14,728 nucleotides of DNA. Source: Alphaproteobacteria bacterium. Lineage in GTDB: Bacteria > Pseudomonadota > Alphaproteobacteria > SMXP01. The stretch lies in NCBI GenBank assembly GCA_028280675.1, contig JANQLI010000023.1, positions 1-14,728 of the forward strand, read 5' to 3'. Numbering within the stretch: position 1 is the first letter of the stretch; the number at the start of each line of letters is the position of its first letter. Below the pieces are notes generated by a model, which saw only the letters and a list, made by a program, of their open reading frames with translations, searched no databases and was not told the origin of the DNA. Position numbers and translations under genes: made by a program. This document shows, in pieces, positions 13,981-14,728 of the stretch.

Positions 13981-14637
13981 ATGTGTACCGCATATGCAAG
14001 AATGAATGAGTTCAACACCATCACACGCTTTTTTACCAAACCGATTCTGATAAGCGGGGGTATCCTTGTCCTTGCGCTTGTAATTGTGGGATGGATCAGC
14101 GGATTTGTGTCCTTCGCTGAAGATCTGCGCCGTATCTCCACAACATCAGATACAGCCGATGCGATTGTTGTGCTGACTGGCGGTGACGAACGCATTGCTG
14201 AAGCCGTTGATTTGTTGGTGCAGAATCAAGGCGCGCGGCTTCTCATATCCGGTGTGCATCCGGACACCCCAAGTGAAGACATTCGCAAATTGGTCAATGC
14301 CGATGCGCAGCTTTTCACATGTTGTGTGGATCTTGACCGGAGGGCGCTCGACACCATCGGCAACGCCAAAGAAACAGCCTCTTGGGCGCAGGAACATGAT
14401 TATGAGTCGTTGATTGTCGTGACGGCCGATTATCACATGCCGCGCAGCCTCTTAGAATTCAAACGTTTTATGCCACAGATGGATATTCGTCCTTATCCCA
14501 TTCGCTCGCCAGGCTTCGAAGCTGACAAATGGTGGCACAGTGCCCGCACACTGAGGTTTTTAGCCGCAGAGTATAATAAATATCTTGCAAGTTTGTTCCG
14601 CATTCGCTTTTTATCTTTTGTGCGTTTTTCTATGTAA
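13981..14637 (+). CDS. YdcF/DUF218 family membrane-anchored protein
   Basis: A 218-residue protein with one N-terminal membrane helix (about residues 21-40) and a DUF218/YdcF domain facing the periplasm. Conserved blocks are ADAIVVLTGGDERIAEAVDLL (split here around residue 70), ARLLISG, the segment DTIGNAKETASWA and IVVTADYHMPRSLLEFKR. Members of this family bind nucleotide-like ligands or are linked to envelope biogenesis, but no reaction is established. Two starts are possible: ATG 13981 and ATG 14002. Neither has a good ribosome-binding site, and the first residues from 13981 (MCTAYAR) look atypical, so the shorter form may be real. It sits between the ftsEX-gmhB group and plsC, a placement I recall for this family in alphaproteobacteria. 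Confidence 0.85.
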   Translation: MCTAYARMNEFNTITRFFTKPILISGGILVLALVIVGWISGFVSFAEDLRRISTTSDTADAIVVLTGGDERIAEAVDLLVQNQGARLLISGVHPDTPSEDIRKLVNADAQLFTCCVDLDRRALDTIGNAKETASWAQEHDYESLIVVTADYHMPRSLLEFKRFMPQMDIRPYPIRSPGFEADKWWHSARTLRFLAAEYNKYLASLFRIRFLSFVRFSM

Positions 14638-14651
14638 GTGACATTGTCGGC

Positions 14652-14728
14652 ATGCTGGTTCTGCGATCCCTTCTCTTTAACATCTATATGTATGGTGTGA
14701 CAGCAGCCCTCGCAATCTTAGGCACGAT
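14652..14728 (+). CDS. plsC: Probable 1-acyl-sn-glycerol-3-phosphate acyltransferase, N-terminal fragment (runs off window)
   Basis: Only 25 complete codons are present, beginning MLVLRSLLFNIYMYGV and continuing TAALAILGT. This hydrophobic N-terminus matches the usual start of alphaproteobacterial PlsC proteins (LRSLLFN...), which acylate lysophosphatidic acid to phosphatidic acid at the inner membrane. The position directly after ydcF also fits. The catalytic HxxxxD motif lies beyond the window, so the call depends on the N-terminus and gene order. The start lies 14 bases after the YdcF stop, with no clear ribosome-binding site. Confidence 0.6.
   Translation, partial: MLVLRSLLFNIYMYGVTAALAILGT

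Overview
The window is a typical stretch of alphaproteobacterial chromosome. The assignment rests on protein character and gene order: the EtfB/EtfA/3-hydroxybutyryl-CoA dehydrogenase group, the TlpA-like thioredoxin/argH/small lipoprotein/lysA/TIGR02302 run, and a zinc-ribbon membrane protein divergent from ftsE-ftsX with YdcF and PlsC downstream. GC content looks moderate (about half) and falls visibly around 2371-3430. The genus cannot be named from the sequence.

Layout. (1) 3-2370, + strand: the 3' part of etfB, etfA overlapping it by one base, then an NAD-dependent 3-hydroxyacyl-CoA dehydrogenase (hbd) after a gap with a strong 12-bp hairpin. Together they serve short-chain acyl-CoA oxidation or synthesis and electron transfer to the respiratory chain. 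(2) 2371-3430: an AT-richer island with inverted repeats, a candidate promoter and one secreted protein with a PEP-CTERM/VPLPA-type sorting signal. (3) 3431-5049, - strand: a single-domain voltage-gated sodium channel (BacNav type, filter TLESWSM) and a membrane-anchored TlpA-like thioredoxin. The 5' end of the thioredoxin gene overlaps that of argH on the other strand. (4) 5038-10855, + strand: argH, a pair of inverted REP-like GC-rich hairpins, a 43-residue LptM-type lipoprotein gene, lysA (diaminopimelate decarboxylase), and a 922-residue membrane protein of the TIGR02302/DUF4175 family with a long Gln/Met/Asp-rich C-terminal half. (5) 10852-11559, - strand: an MJ0042-type zinc-ribbon membrane protein whose stop codon interlocks with that of the 922-residue protein. 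(6) 11725-14728, + strand: ftsE, ftsX, a GmhB-like HAD phosphatase whose zinc site is largely lost, a YdcF/DUF218 protein, and the first 25 codons of a probable plsC. These point to cell division, envelope sugar and lipid biosynthesis.

Most genes are housekeeping, and no undescribed multi-gene system is evident. The points most worth a second look are the degenerate metal site in the GmhB-like enzyme, the sodium channel, the REP-like pair abutting the lptM ribosome-binding site, the PEP-CTERM island with its repeats, the overlapping divergent starts of the thioredoxin gene and argH, and the uncharacterised 922-residue protein. No tRNA, rRNA, CRISPR array or transposase was seen.
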